Source of the DNA: Streptomyces sp. CB01881
Lineage (GTDB): Bacteria > Actinomycetota > Actinomycetes > Streptomycetales > Streptomycetaceae
Reading direction: 5' to 3'
Assembly: GCF_002953255.1 (NCBI RefSeq)
Contig: NZ_CP026498.1
Span: 7,739,366-7,803,365 of the forward strand
Length of the DNA stretch: 64,000 nt
The notes beneath the pieces are model-generated. The model searched no databases, was not told the DNA's origin, and worked only from the letters and a program-made list of their open reading frames with translations. How positions within the stretch are numbered: position 1 is the stretch's first letter; the number at the start of each line of letters is the position of its first letter. A program made the position numbers and the translations under genes. Shown here piece after piece: positions 26,669 to 33,931 of the stretch.

Positions 26669-26751
26669 GCAGCCGCAGGTCGGAGCCCTAGGATCTACTT
26701 AACGGTAGCTAACTGACTTCACTCCTTCATCACACGAACGAGGCGGGAATC
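26669..26751 (+). promoter_or_regulatory. AT-richer promoter region of the acyl-CoA dehydrogenase
   Basis: CCTAGG occurs at 26664-26669 and 26687-26692. It is followed by TTAACGGTAGCTAAC, an imperfect palindrome that could bind a TetR-type fatty-acid regulator. No such regulator is in the window. Confidence 0.3.
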
Positions 26752-27918
26752 ATGGCGGGCAGCGCAGGAGCGGCGGACTTCGATCTCTTCCGGATCTCCG
26801 AGGAGCACGAGATGCTCCGTGAGGCGGTGCGTTCGCTGGCCGAGGCGAAGATCGCTCCGTTCGCGGCGGAGGTGGACGAGCAGGGCCGGTTCCCGCAGGA
26901 GGCGCTGGACGCGTTGCAGGGCAACGACCTGCATGCGGTGCACGTGCCGGAGGAGTTCGGTGGTGCGGGGGCGGACGCGCTGGCGACGGTGATCGTGATC
27001 GAGGAGGTCGCGCGGGTGTGCGGCTCGTCGTCGCTGATCCCGGCGGTGAACAAGCTGGGTTCGCTGCCGGTGCAGTTGTCGGGTTCGGAGGAGCTGAAGG
27101 CGAAGTACCTGGGGGCGCTGGCGCGGGGCGAGGGGATGTTCTCGTACTGCCTGTCGGAGCCGGAGGCGGGTTCGGACGCGGCGGGGATGAGGACGCGGGC
27201 GGTGCGGGACGGTGACTTCTGGGTGCTGAACGGGGTGAAGCGCTGGATCACCAATGCGGGTGTGTCGGAGTTCTACACGGTGATGGCGGTGACGGATCCG
27301 GAGCTGCGGTCGAAGGGCATCTCGGCGTTCGTGGTGGAGAAGGGTGACGAGGGGGTCTCCTTCGGTGCGCCGGAGCGGAAGCTGGGGATCAAGGGTTCGC
27401 CGACGCGTGAGGTGTACTTCGACAACGTGCGGATTCCGGCGGACCGGATGATCGGTGCGGAGGGGACGGGGTTCGCGACGGCGATGCGGACGCTGGACCA
27501 CACGCGGGTGACGATCGCGGCGCAGGCGCTGGGGATCGCGCAGGGGGCGTTGGACTACGCGAAGGGGTACGTGCGCGAGCGCAAGCAGTTCGGGAAGCCG
27601 GTCGGTGACTTCCAGGGTGTGCAGTTCATGCTGGCGGACATGGCGATGAAGCTGGAGGCGGCGCGGCAGCTGACGTATGCGGCGGCGGCGAAGTCGCAGC
27701 GGGGGGACGGGGACCTGACGTTCTTCGGGGCGGCGGCGAAGTGCTTCGCGTCGGACGCGGCGATGGAGATCACGACGGACGCGGTGCAGTTGCTGGGCGG
27801 GTACGGGTACACGCGGGACTACCCGGTGGAGCGGATGATGCGGGACGCGAAGATCACGCAGATCTACGAGGGCACCAACCAGATCCAGCGCATCGTGATG
27901 GCCCGCAACCTGCCGTAA
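26752..27918 (+). CDS. Acyl-CoA dehydrogenase
   Basis: FAD enzyme that introduces the alpha-beta double bond in acyl-CoA (fatty-acid or branched-chain amino-acid degradation). 388 residues, normal length. Signatures: YCLSEPEAGSDAAGMRTRA, RWITNAGVSEFYTVMAV, KLGIKGSPTREVYFDNV, QLLGGYGYTRDYPVERMMRDAKI and catalytic Glu373 in IYEGTNQIQR. Codon use is odd: GCG, GTG, ACG and GGG are strongly favoured, while neighbours prefer GCC, GTC, ACC and GGC. It is followed by a bidirectional terminator. Confidence 0.95.
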   Translation: MAGSAGAADFDLFRISEEHEMLREAVRSLAEAKIAPFAAEVDEQGRFPQEALDALQGNDLHAVHVPEEFGGAGADALATVIVIEEVARVCGSSSLIPAVNKLGSLPVQLSGSEELKAKYLGALARGEGMFSYCLSEPEAGSDAAGMRTRAVRDGDFWVLNGVKRWITNAGVSEFYTVMAVTDPELRSKGISAFVVEKGDEGVSFGAPERKLGIKGSPTREVYFDNVRIPADRMIGAEGTGFATAMRTLDHTRVTIAAQALGIAQGALDYAKGYVRERKQFGKPVGDFQGVQFMLADMAMKLEAARQLTYAAAAKSQRGDGDLTFFGAAAKCFASDAAMEITTDAVQLLGGYGYTRDYPVERMMRDAKITQIYEGTNQIQRIVMARNLP

Positions 27919-27935
27919 CGCGCCACTACGCGCCA

Positions 27936-28883
27936 CTACGCGCCGCGGCCCCCGGTCACCCGAGGTGACCGGGGGCCGTTCTGCGCCGTCGGCCCGCCAG
28001 CCCGCCAGCCCGCCAGCTCGCGGACCACGGCGGCGAATCCGTGCACCAGCGGGTTGTCCGCGCCCTCCGGCCAGGCGAGCGCGACCCGCAGCGGCTCGAC
28101 GTCGGTGAGCGGGACCCAGACGAGGTCCGGGCGGGCGTAGTAGCGGGCCAGGCCGGCCGGGGCGAAGCAGATGGCGGCGCCCTCGGCGACCTGTTCCAGC
28201 ATCTCCTCGACGTTGTCGTTGGTCGGCCCCCAGCGCGGGGTCGAGCCGTCCGGGCGCGGGTTGACCGCCCACCAGTCGACCCAGGCGCGGGGCGCGCGCT
28301 CGGTCCACATCAGCAGCTCGTCGTTGACCTCCAGGACGGAGATGCCCGCGCGCCCGGCCAGCCGGTGGCCGCCGGGCAGACCGGCGACCCTCGGCTCGGT
28401 GTGGACGATCTCCGCGTGCAGCCCGGTGAGGTCGGCGGGCAGCCAGACGAAGGCGACGTCCACCCGGCCGTCGCGCAGCCCGTCGGCTTCCTGGCCCCAG
28501 TCGAAGCGCTTCGGCTCGACCCGTACGCCCGCGTGCCGGCGGGCGAACTCGGCCCGTGCGCGGGTGGTCAGCTCGCCTGCTCCACTGGCCTCGAAGCCGA
28601 CCCGCAGCACTCCGTCCGCGGCCCGCCGGTGCCGCTCGGCGGCGGCCGTGATCCGCTCCGCCTGGGCGACCGTGCGGCGGGCCTCGGCGACCACGTCGAG
28701 CCCGGCCGCGGTGGCGCTGACCCCGCCGGAGTGGCGGTCGAAGAGGCGGATGCCCAGCTCGGTCTCCAGGTTCCGCAGGGCGTAGGAGAGGGCGGGCTGG
28801 CTGACGTACAGACGGGCGGCGGCGCGGCCGAGGTTGCCCTCGTCGGCGATCGCGATCAGGTAGTGCAGCTGACGCAGCTCCAT
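27936..28883 (-). CDS. LysR-family transcriptional regulator
   Basis: 315 residues from ATG 28883 (MELRQLHYLIAIADE). N-terminal winged helix: NLGRAAARLYVSQPALSYALRNLETELGIRLFDR, split over residues 15-55. The C-terminal periplasmic-binding-like effector domain runs to about 295. The last 20 or so residues are encoded by the terminator hairpin and look like a non-conserved extension. It is divergent from an SDR gene across a region with four 16-bp repeats, the usual arrangement for a LysR regulator and its target. Confidence 0.92.
   Translation of the reverse strand: MELRQLHYLIAIADEGNLGRAAARLYVSQPALSYALRNLETELGIRLFDRHSGGVSATAAGLDVVAEARRTVAQAERITAAAERHRRAADGVLRVGFEASGAGELTTRARAEFARRHAGVRVEPKRFDWGQEADGLRDGRVDVAFVWLPADLTGLHAEIVHTEPRVAGLPGGHRLAGRAGISVLEVNDELLMWTERAPRAWVDWWAVNPRPDGSTPRWGPTNDNVEEMLEQVAEGAAICFAPAGLARYYARPDLVWVPLTDVEPLRVALAWPEGADNPLVHGFAAVVRELAGWRAGGPTAQNGPRSPRVTGGRGA
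27946..27978. terminator. Bidirectional terminator overlapping the LysR 3' coding end
   Basis: A perfect 15-bp stem (27946-27960 with 27964-27978) and a 3-base loop. It lies between convergent genes, and because the LysR frame stops at 27936 the whole stem also encodes the LysR tail. A 10-base element (ACGCGCCACT) is repeated in tandem just before it (about 27916-27937). Confidence 0.8.
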
Positions 28884-28888
28884 GCGGT

Positions 28889-28952
28889 GATCATAGGAGC
28901 CGATGATCACGGGAGTTGGAGATCACGGGAGTTGGCGATTGCAGGAGTTGGC
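28889..28952. repeat. Four 16-bp tandem repeats in the LysR/SDR divergent promoter
   Basis: Units at 28889, 28905, 28921 and 28937 share GATCA..GGAG; the second and third are GATCACGGGAGTTGG plus one base. A fifth GATCA begins at 28953. They start 6 bases from the LysR ATG and are candidate sites for LysR or another factor. A promoter toward the SDR (TTGGAC, CATAAA) lies further right. Confidence 0.7.
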
Positions 28953-29082
28953 GATCATCCGGTGGCCATAAAGCCTCCTTATCGAGCGACCAGGGTTCTG
29001 TCTTGGACGGCCACCGGGCCCGGCTGGCATAAAAGAGTGCGTCAACTACCAAGTTTTACAACGGTTTACGGAGGCACCCGGG

Positions 29083-29946
29083 ATGACCAGCAGCACCCCC
29101 GAGAAGAACGCGGCCGGCCGGGTCTGGCTGATCACCGGCGCCAACTCCGGCTTCGGCCAGGCGATCGCGGAGGCCGCGCTGGCCGCCGGCGACACCGTGG
29201 TGGCGGCCGCCCGCCGTCCCGAGACGCTCGACGCGCTGGTCGCGGCCCACCCCGACCGGGTCGTCCCGGTCCGGCTGGACGTCACCGACCAGGCCGGGAT
29301 CGCCTCCGTGGTGGCGGACACCCTGCTCTGGTACGGGCGGATCGACATCCTGGTGAACAACGCCGGGCGCGGGCTGATCGGGGCCGTCGAGGAGTACACC
29401 GACCGCGACCTGCGGGACCTGATGGACCTGCACTTCTTCGGGCCGGCCGCACTCACCCGCGCCGTCCTGCCGCACATGCGGTCCCGGGGCTCCGGCGCCG
29501 TCGTCCAGATGAGCAGCATGGGCGGCCGGTTCTCGTTCCCCGGGGTGGGCGCCTACTCGGCCACCAAGTTCGCGCTGGAGGGGCTCTCCGAGGCGCTGGC
29601 GCTGGAGGTCGTCCAGTTCGGCGTCAAGGTGCTGATCGTCGAGCCCGGTTCCTTCCGTACCTCCTTCGCCGGGCCGGGCGCACTCGCCCAGACGCCGGCC
29701 ATCCCCGCGTACGAGTCGGTGGTCGGCCCGGTCCGGTCCGCGCTGCCGGAGAGCGACGGCAGGCAGCCCGGCGATCCGGCCAAGGCCGCCGCCGCGATCC
29801 TGGCCGCCCTGGACGCCGAGCGGACCCCGCTGCGACTGGCCCTCGGCAGTGACGCCGTCGACGCGGTCCTCGGTAACCTCCAGGCCGCCGAGAAGGAGCT
29901 CAGGGAGTGGGAGCCGGTCGGCCGGGGAACCGACTTCGAGGCCTGA
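29083..29946 (+). CDS. Short-chain dehydrogenase/reductase
   Basis: 287 residues, classical SDR. NAD(P) site ITGANSGFGQAIAEAAL (residues 17-33), VNNAGRG near 91, catalytic Ser around 145 and Tyr158/Lys162 in AYSATKFALEG. An Arg pair in AAARRPETL suggests NADPH preference. GGAG lies upstream of ATG 29083. It is divergent from LysR and is its probable target. The substrate is unknown. Confidence 0.92.
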   Translation: MTSSTPEKNAAGRVWLITGANSGFGQAIAEAALAAGDTVVAAARRPETLDALVAAHPDRVVPVRLDVTDQAGIASVVADTLLWYGRIDILVNNAGRGLIGAVEEYTDRDLRDLMDLHFFGPAALTRAVLPHMRSRGSGAVVQMSSMGGRFSFPGVGAYSATKFALEGLSEALALEVVQFGVKVLIVEPGSFRTSFAGPGALAQTPAIPAYESVVGPVRSALPESDGRQPGDPAKAAAAILAALDAERTPLRLALGSDAVDAVLGNLQAAEKELREWEPVGRGTDFEA

Positions 29947-30041
29947 CGGCTGGAGGAATCCCACAATATCTTCGTGTTCGAATCGGTCGGCTTGCACACC
30001 TGATCAAGCATCACCACCCTGGCATGGTGGCGGAAGAGGCG

Positions 30042-30076
30042 ACAACTCCCCGTACCCACGCGGTGCGGGGAGTTGT
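30042..30076 (+). terminator. Strong hairpin upstream of the ketoacyl synthase
   Basis: A 15-bp stem with one T-G wobble (30042-30056 with 30062-30076) and a 5-base loop, 42 bases before the next start codon and 95 bases after the SDR stop. A smaller hairpin (CACCA/TGGTG) precedes it. It may end the SDR transcript or attenuate the next gene. Confidence 0.6.
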
Positions 30077-30117
30077 GCCGCTGTCACAAGCGCTTCAACA
30101 GCCTGGGGGTTCGTTCG

Positions 30118-31341
30118 ATGAGTGTCGACAACAACGGCGTGCTGGTCACCGGGCTCGGTGCGACGACGCCGCTCGGCGGGGACGTCGCCTCGACCTGGGC
30201 CGGTCTGTTGGCCGGCGAGTCGGGCATCCGCGCGATCGAGGAGGAGTGGGCCGCCGCACTGCCGGTCCGGATCGCCGGGCGGCTCAGGGTCGAGCCCTCC
30301 GAGGTGCTGGACCGGGTGCAGGCCCGGCGGATGGACCGCTGTGAGCAGGTGGCGCTGGTCGCCGCCCGCGAGGCCTGGGCGGACGCGGGGGCTCCCGAGG
30401 TGGACCCGGAGCGCCTCGCCGTGGTGATCGGCACCGGCACCGGCGGGTCGCTCACCATGCTCGCCCAGGACGACGTGCTGGAGGCCTCCGGGGTGCGGAA
30501 GGTCTCCCCGCACACGGTGCCGATGCTGATGGCGAACGGCCCTGCCGCCTGGGTCTCCATCGAGCTGGGCGCGAAGGCCGGCGCGCACACCCCGGTGAGC
30601 GCCTGCGCGTCCGGCGCCGAGGCGATCGCGATGGGCCTGGACCTGATCCGGCTCGGCCGGGCCGACGTGGTGGTGGCGGGCGGCGCCGAGGCGTGCATCT
30701 GCCCGCTGCCGCTGGCCGGCTTCTCCCAGGCCAAGGCCCACTCGACCCGCAACGACGAGCCCGGGCGGGCGTCCCGGCCGTTCGACGCGGACCGGGACGG
30801 CTTCGTGATCGGCGAGGGCTCGGTGGTCGTCGTCCTGGAGCGCGCCGGGTTCGCCGCGGCCCGGTCCGCCCGCGCGCACGCCACCCTGGCGGGTGCGGCG
30901 GTCACCTCGGACGCGTACCACATCACGGCGGCCGCGGCGGAGGGGCAGGTCCGCGCGATGCGCCGGGCGGTCGCGGAGGCCGGGCTCGCCGCGGGGGACA
31001 TCGACCTCGTCCATGCCCACGCCACCTCGACGCCGCTGGGCGACCTGGTCGAGGCCGAGTCGGTCACCGAGGCGATCGGCCTGCACCCGGCCGTCACCGC
31101 GACCAAGTCGATGACCGGCCACCTCTTCGGGGCCGCCGGTGCGGTCGGCGCGCTGACCGCCGTCCTCGCGCTGCGCGACGGCGTGGTGCCGGCCACGCGG
31201 AACCTGGAGAGACTCGACCCGGCGGTCAAGCTGGACGTGGTGGCGGGCGCCCCGCGGCGCGGCGCGCTGACCGCCGCCCTCACCAACTCCTTCGGCTTCG
31301 GCGGCCACAACGCTTCCCTGGTCTTCACCCCGGCGCCGTGA
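30118..31341 (+). CDS. Beta-ketoacyl-ACP synthase II (FabF-like)
   Basis: Condensing enzyme that elongates acyl-ACP with malonyl-ACP. 407 residues from ATG 30118. Cys-His-His triad: Cys163 in VSACASGAEAIAMG, His301 in HAHATSTPLGD and His335 in TKSMTGHLFGAAG with Lys330, plus SFGFGGHNASL at the C-terminus. It stands alone, without acyl carrier protein or chain-length factor, so a housekeeping or specialised fatty-acid role is more likely than a polyketide cluster. The longer frame from 30073 starts in the hairpin region and is rejected. Confidence 0.93.
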   Translation: MSVDNNGVLVTGLGATTPLGGDVASTWAGLLAGESGIRAIEEEWAAALPVRIAGRLRVEPSEVLDRVQARRMDRCEQVALVAAREAWADAGAPEVDPERLAVVIGTGTGGSLTMLAQDDVLEASGVRKVSPHTVPMLMANGPAAWVSIELGAKAGAHTPVSACASGAEAIAMGLDLIRLGRADVVVAGGAEACICPLPLAGFSQAKAHSTRNDEPGRASRPFDADRDGFVIGEGSVVVVLERAGFAAARSARAHATLAGAAVTSDAYHITAAAAEGQVRAMRRAVAEAGLAAGDIDLVHAHATSTPLGDLVEAESVTEAIGLHPAVTATKSMTGHLFGAAGAVGALTAVLALRDGVVPATRNLERLDPAVKLDVVAGAPRRGALTAALTNSFGFGGHNASLVFTPAP

Positions 31342-31386
31342 AAAGCCGCGCGACCGGAGCATCGGGTGGTGTCTAGAGTCGCCACC

Positions 31387-31872
31387 ATGTCTACGTCGTC
31401 GCCGGCCCTGCGCCTGGAGCTGATCACCCCCGCCACCATCGACGCCGCGCTCGCCCTGAAGGTGCGGCCGGACCAGGAGGGGCTGGTGGCGCCGGTGGCG
31501 AAATCGCTGGCAGAGGCGTACGCGTACGGTGACACCGCCTGGCCCCGGCTGATCTTCGACGGCGACCGGCTGGTCGGGTTCCTGATGGCGTTCTTCGACG
31601 TCCGCTTCGCCCCCGGGTACCCCGACGACCGTCCCCGCTCGGGTCTCTGGCGTCTCAACATCGGTGCGCAGGAGCAGGGCCGCGGCTACGGGCGTTTCGC
31701 CGTCGAGCAGGTCTGCGCGGAGATCCGCCGCCGCGGCGGGCACCGCGTGTCGGTCACCTACGTCCCGGGCGACCACGGGCCGGCCGGGTTCTACGAGAGC
31801 CTCGGCTTCCGCCCCACCGGGGAGTTGAGCGGCGACCAGGTGGTGGCCGAACTCGCCCTGTCGGAGGGCTGA
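31387..31872 (+). CDS. GNAT-family N-acetyltransferase
   Basis: 161 residues. The acetyl-CoA pyrophosphate loop is IGAQEQGRGYGRFAVEQ, and the C-terminal YVPGDHGPAGFYESLGFRPTGE completes the fold. It resembles the spermidine/diamine acetyltransferase subgroup. TAGAGT (31374-31379) lies 7 bases before ATG 31387, and there is no ribosome site, suggesting a leaderless message. The gap to the ketoacyl synthase is only 45 bases. Confidence 0.88.
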   Translation: MSTSSPALRLELITPATIDAALALKVRPDQEGLVAPVAKSLAEAYAYGDTAWPRLIFDGDRLVGFLMAFFDVRFAPGYPDDRPRSGLWRLNIGAQEQGRGYGRFAVEQVCAEIRRRGGHRVSVTYVPGDHGPAGFYESLGFRPTGELSGDQVVAELALSEG

Positions 31873-31888
31873 CCGCCGGGCGCCGCGC

Positions 31889-31919
31889 GGGGCGGAGGGC
31901 CGGACCGGCCTCCCGCCCC
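31889..31919. terminator. Bidirectional terminator between GNAT and the secreted repeat protein
   Basis: A 14-bp stem with one mismatch and one wobble (31889-31902 with 31906-31919) and a 3-base loop, between convergent genes. Confidence 0.65.
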
Positions 31920-31936
31920 TTCGGCGTGTCCGGGAC

Positions 31937-32545
31937 TCAGCCCAGCAGCAGGTACTTGGTGGACTGGACGCCCCGGATGGAGCTGCAGTCGGTGTTCTGG
32001 ACGCTCTGGCTGTAGGTGAAGCCCTTCGGGATCTCGCAGGCCCAGATGCCGTTGGCCGGCTTGCGGAGGTGGAAGGTCGTGGCCTGGACGCCCTGGTTGA
32101 TGCTGCAGGCGCTGGTGTAGGTGATCATGTCGTAGGTGAAGGCGGGGGTGCCCATGCAGGCGGTGAGGCCGTCGACCGGGACCCGCAGGTGGTACATGTT
32201 GGAGGTCACGCCGGAGATCTGGCTACAGGCGCTGCCCCAGGTGATGGCGTCGTAGACGAAGCCGGGCGAGCTCTTGCAGGCGGTCAGCCCGTCCACGGGG
32301 GTCCGCAGGTGGAACTGCGGCGCGTTCCAACTGCCGCTGCTGCACGTCCGGTTCATGGACACCTGGTCGTAGACGTAGCCGGCGGGGACGTCGCAGGCCC
32401 AGACCCCGTCGAGGCCGGTGGTGGCGCTGGTGGCGGCGGAGGCGGTGGTCGCGGTGGCGGCGCCGGAGAACAGCAGGGCCAGAGAGGCGAGGGCGGCGAG
32501 CACCAGGCGGATCGGGCCGGTGCGGGCGGTGCGTGCGGCGGACAT
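31937..32545 (-). CDS. Secreted protein of four 40-residue cysteine-paired repeats
   Basis: 202 residues from ATG 32545. A signal peptide is clear (RLVLAALASLALLFSGAATA, cleavage near residue 38). The mature part is four tandem units of about 40 residues, each with the pattern DGxxAC, then F/Y-x-Y-D, then C-S, then YHLRxPV. Each unit has exactly two Cys, so four disulfides are likely. The last unit ends in KYLLLG. I do not recognise a named domain. It is probably extracellular, and the repeats suggest ligand binding. Confidence 0.85.
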   Translation of the reverse strand: MSAARTARTGPIRLVLAALASLALLFSGAATATTASAATSATTGLDGVWACDVPAGYVYDQVSMNRTCSSGSWNAPQFHLRTPVDGLTACKSSPGFVYDAITWGSACSQISGVTSNMYHLRVPVDGLTACMGTPAFTYDMITYTSACSINQGVQATTFHLRKPANGIWACEIPKGFTYSQSVQNTDCSSIRGVQSTKYLLLG

Positions 32546-32623
32546 GGGTCTCCCAAGGGGTGGCCGGTGGTGTGAAGGTCGCACGGTGATTCGGGCAGGA
32601 TTCTGTGCCCGCCGCTGGTTTTA

Positions 32624-32635
32624 GCATGATCATGC
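32624..32635. promoter_or_regulatory. Perfect 12-bp palindrome upstream of the secreted repeat protein
   Basis: GCATGATCATGC is fully self-complementary and lies about 80 bases upstream of the secreted-protein start on the minus strand, in a locally AT-rich patch. It is a candidate operator; the binding protein is unknown. Confidence 0.4.
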
Positions 32636-32730
32636 GGATCTCCGCACCCCCGCCGGACGGCAGGGATGGATACCCGCCACCGGACGCCCGTTCGTCGGCC
32701 AGATCCGCCTGTCCGGCCCGTCGGACGGCC

Positions 32731-33333
32731 TCAGTCGAGTAGTGCCGCCGCCTCCTGGCGTGCCCGGCGCAGCCACTGTGCGCGGGTGGCGTCCGTCGAG
32801 TCGGTCACCGTCCGGAAGACGACCCGCCGCACGTCCGTCACGCCCACGTACGGCAGGACGCAGGCCGCCCAGATCCGCTCCAGCGGATCGCCGAACTCGC
32901 CGTGCTCGCGCTCCTCCGGGGTGTCGGAGGTGTTCAGCACCAGCGCCCGCCCGGCCCGGAGCAGCCCGGCCGGCTCGCCGTCCGCCGTGCCGAGCTTGTA
33001 CGCCACGCCGGGCACCAGGACCCGCTGCACCCATCCGGTCAGGACGGCGGGCGGCATGCCCCACCAGTTCGGGTGGACCAGGACGAGCGCGTCGAGGGTG
33101 GCCACCTCGGAGCGGTGCAGGGCGAGTTGAGGGTCGGTGGATTCGCCGGCCGCGGCGACGGTCTCCGTCTCCCCGGCGGTCAGCACCGGGGCGAACCCCT
33201 CCGCGCACAGGTCGTGCGCCACCACCTCGCAGCCGCGCCCGCGCAGTTCGTCCATCACGGCGTCGGCCAGCGCGTGGTTGAAGCTTCCCGGCCGCGGATG
33301 CGCCAGATAGACCCCGATCCGCCGTACTCCCAT
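32731..33333 (-). CDS. NAD(P)H-dependent flavodoxin-fold oxidoreductase (KefF/MdaB-like)
   Basis: 200 residues. The FMN-phosphate region RIGVYLAHPRPGSFNHALADAV and the LVLVHPNWWGMPPAVLTGWVQRVL block are typical of NQO1/KefF-like quinone reductases. These use NAD(P)H to reduce quinones by two electrons. The gene lies behind the MerR regulator gene on the same strand (118 bases apart) and may share its redox theme, but a separate promoter is possible. Confidence 0.9.
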   Translation of the reverse strand: MGVRRIGVYLAHPRPGSFNHALADAVMDELRGRGCEVVAHDLCAEGFAPVLTAGETETVAAAGESTDPQLALHRSEVATLDALVLVHPNWWGMPPAVLTGWVQRVLVPGVAYKLGTADGEPAGLLRAGRALVLNTSDTPEEREHGEFGDPLERIWAACVLPYVGVTDVRRVVFRTVTDSTDATRAQWLRRARQEAAALLD

Positions 33334-33451
33334 GTCCCCTGCCCCCTGAGTCAGTTGCTCCGGGGCGATCCTAGGGCCCGGCTTCGGGCTCCCGCCCGCC
33401 CGGGGGCGCCGGGGCAGGGCGGCGGACCATGCAGGCCGGCCCGGCGCCCCG

Positions 33452-33850
33452 CTACAGCGCCTGCGGGCGCCCGTCGACGCTGCTCAGCTGTGCCCGGCCC
33501 GAGGCGGTCACGATCACCTCGTCGAGGAGCTCGCGGGAGTGGACCAGATCGGTGATCATCCGGTCGATGCGGTCGCGCTCGACGGTGAGCTCCTCGATCA
33601 GGCGCGGGGTGGCGATCTCGGACGGCCCACCGTCGGAGTCCCGCATGCAGGGCAGGAGTTGGGCGATCTTCTTGCTGTGCAGGCCGGCCGCGAAGAGCTC
33701 CTGGATGAGGACGACGCGGTCGACGGCGGCGTCCGGGTAGTCGCGGTGGCCGCCGAGGGTGCGATCGGCCGCGAGCAGTCCCTGCTTCTCGTAGTAGCGG
33801 AGCGAGCGCTCGCTGACGCTGGTGCGCTGGGCCAGTTGACCGATTCGCAT
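33452..33850 (-). CDS. MerR-family transcriptional regulator
   Basis: 132 residues. MerR winged helix MRIGQLAQRTSVSERSLRYYEKQGLLAADR, followed by the dimerisation coil to about residue 115. Only one Cys (LLPCMRD) is present, so it is not an obvious metal-site MerR. It is divergent from an Old Yellow Enzyme gene whose promoter has the 19-base spacer and dyad typical of MerR targets, so it most likely activates that gene. Confidence 0.9.
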   Translation of the reverse strand: MRIGQLAQRTSVSERSLRYYEKQGLLAADRTLGGHRDYPDAAVDRVVLIQELFAAGLHSKKIAQLLPCMRDSDGGPSEIATPRLIEELTVERDRIDRMITDLVHSRELLDEVIVTASGRAQLSSVDGRPQAL

Positions 33851-33893
33851 GGGCTTCCACCTCGGCGTTCGTCATCGGGTTCGAGAGCGGACT

Positions 33894-33924
33894 TGAAGTT
33901 GACACCGATGTTAGCTTCTACGGT
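33894..33924 (+). promoter_or_regulatory. MerR-type promoter of the Old Yellow Enzyme gene
   Basis: TTGAAG (33894-33899), a 19-base spacer and TACGGT (33919-33924) form the long-spacer promoter class activated by MerR proteins. An inverted repeat, GAAGTTGACA-CCGA-TGTTAGCTTC (arms 33895-33904 and 33909-33918, 8 of 10 matching), fills the spacer. The start codon lies 7 bases after the -10 box. Confidence 0.65.
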
Positions 33925-33931
33925 CTCCCTC

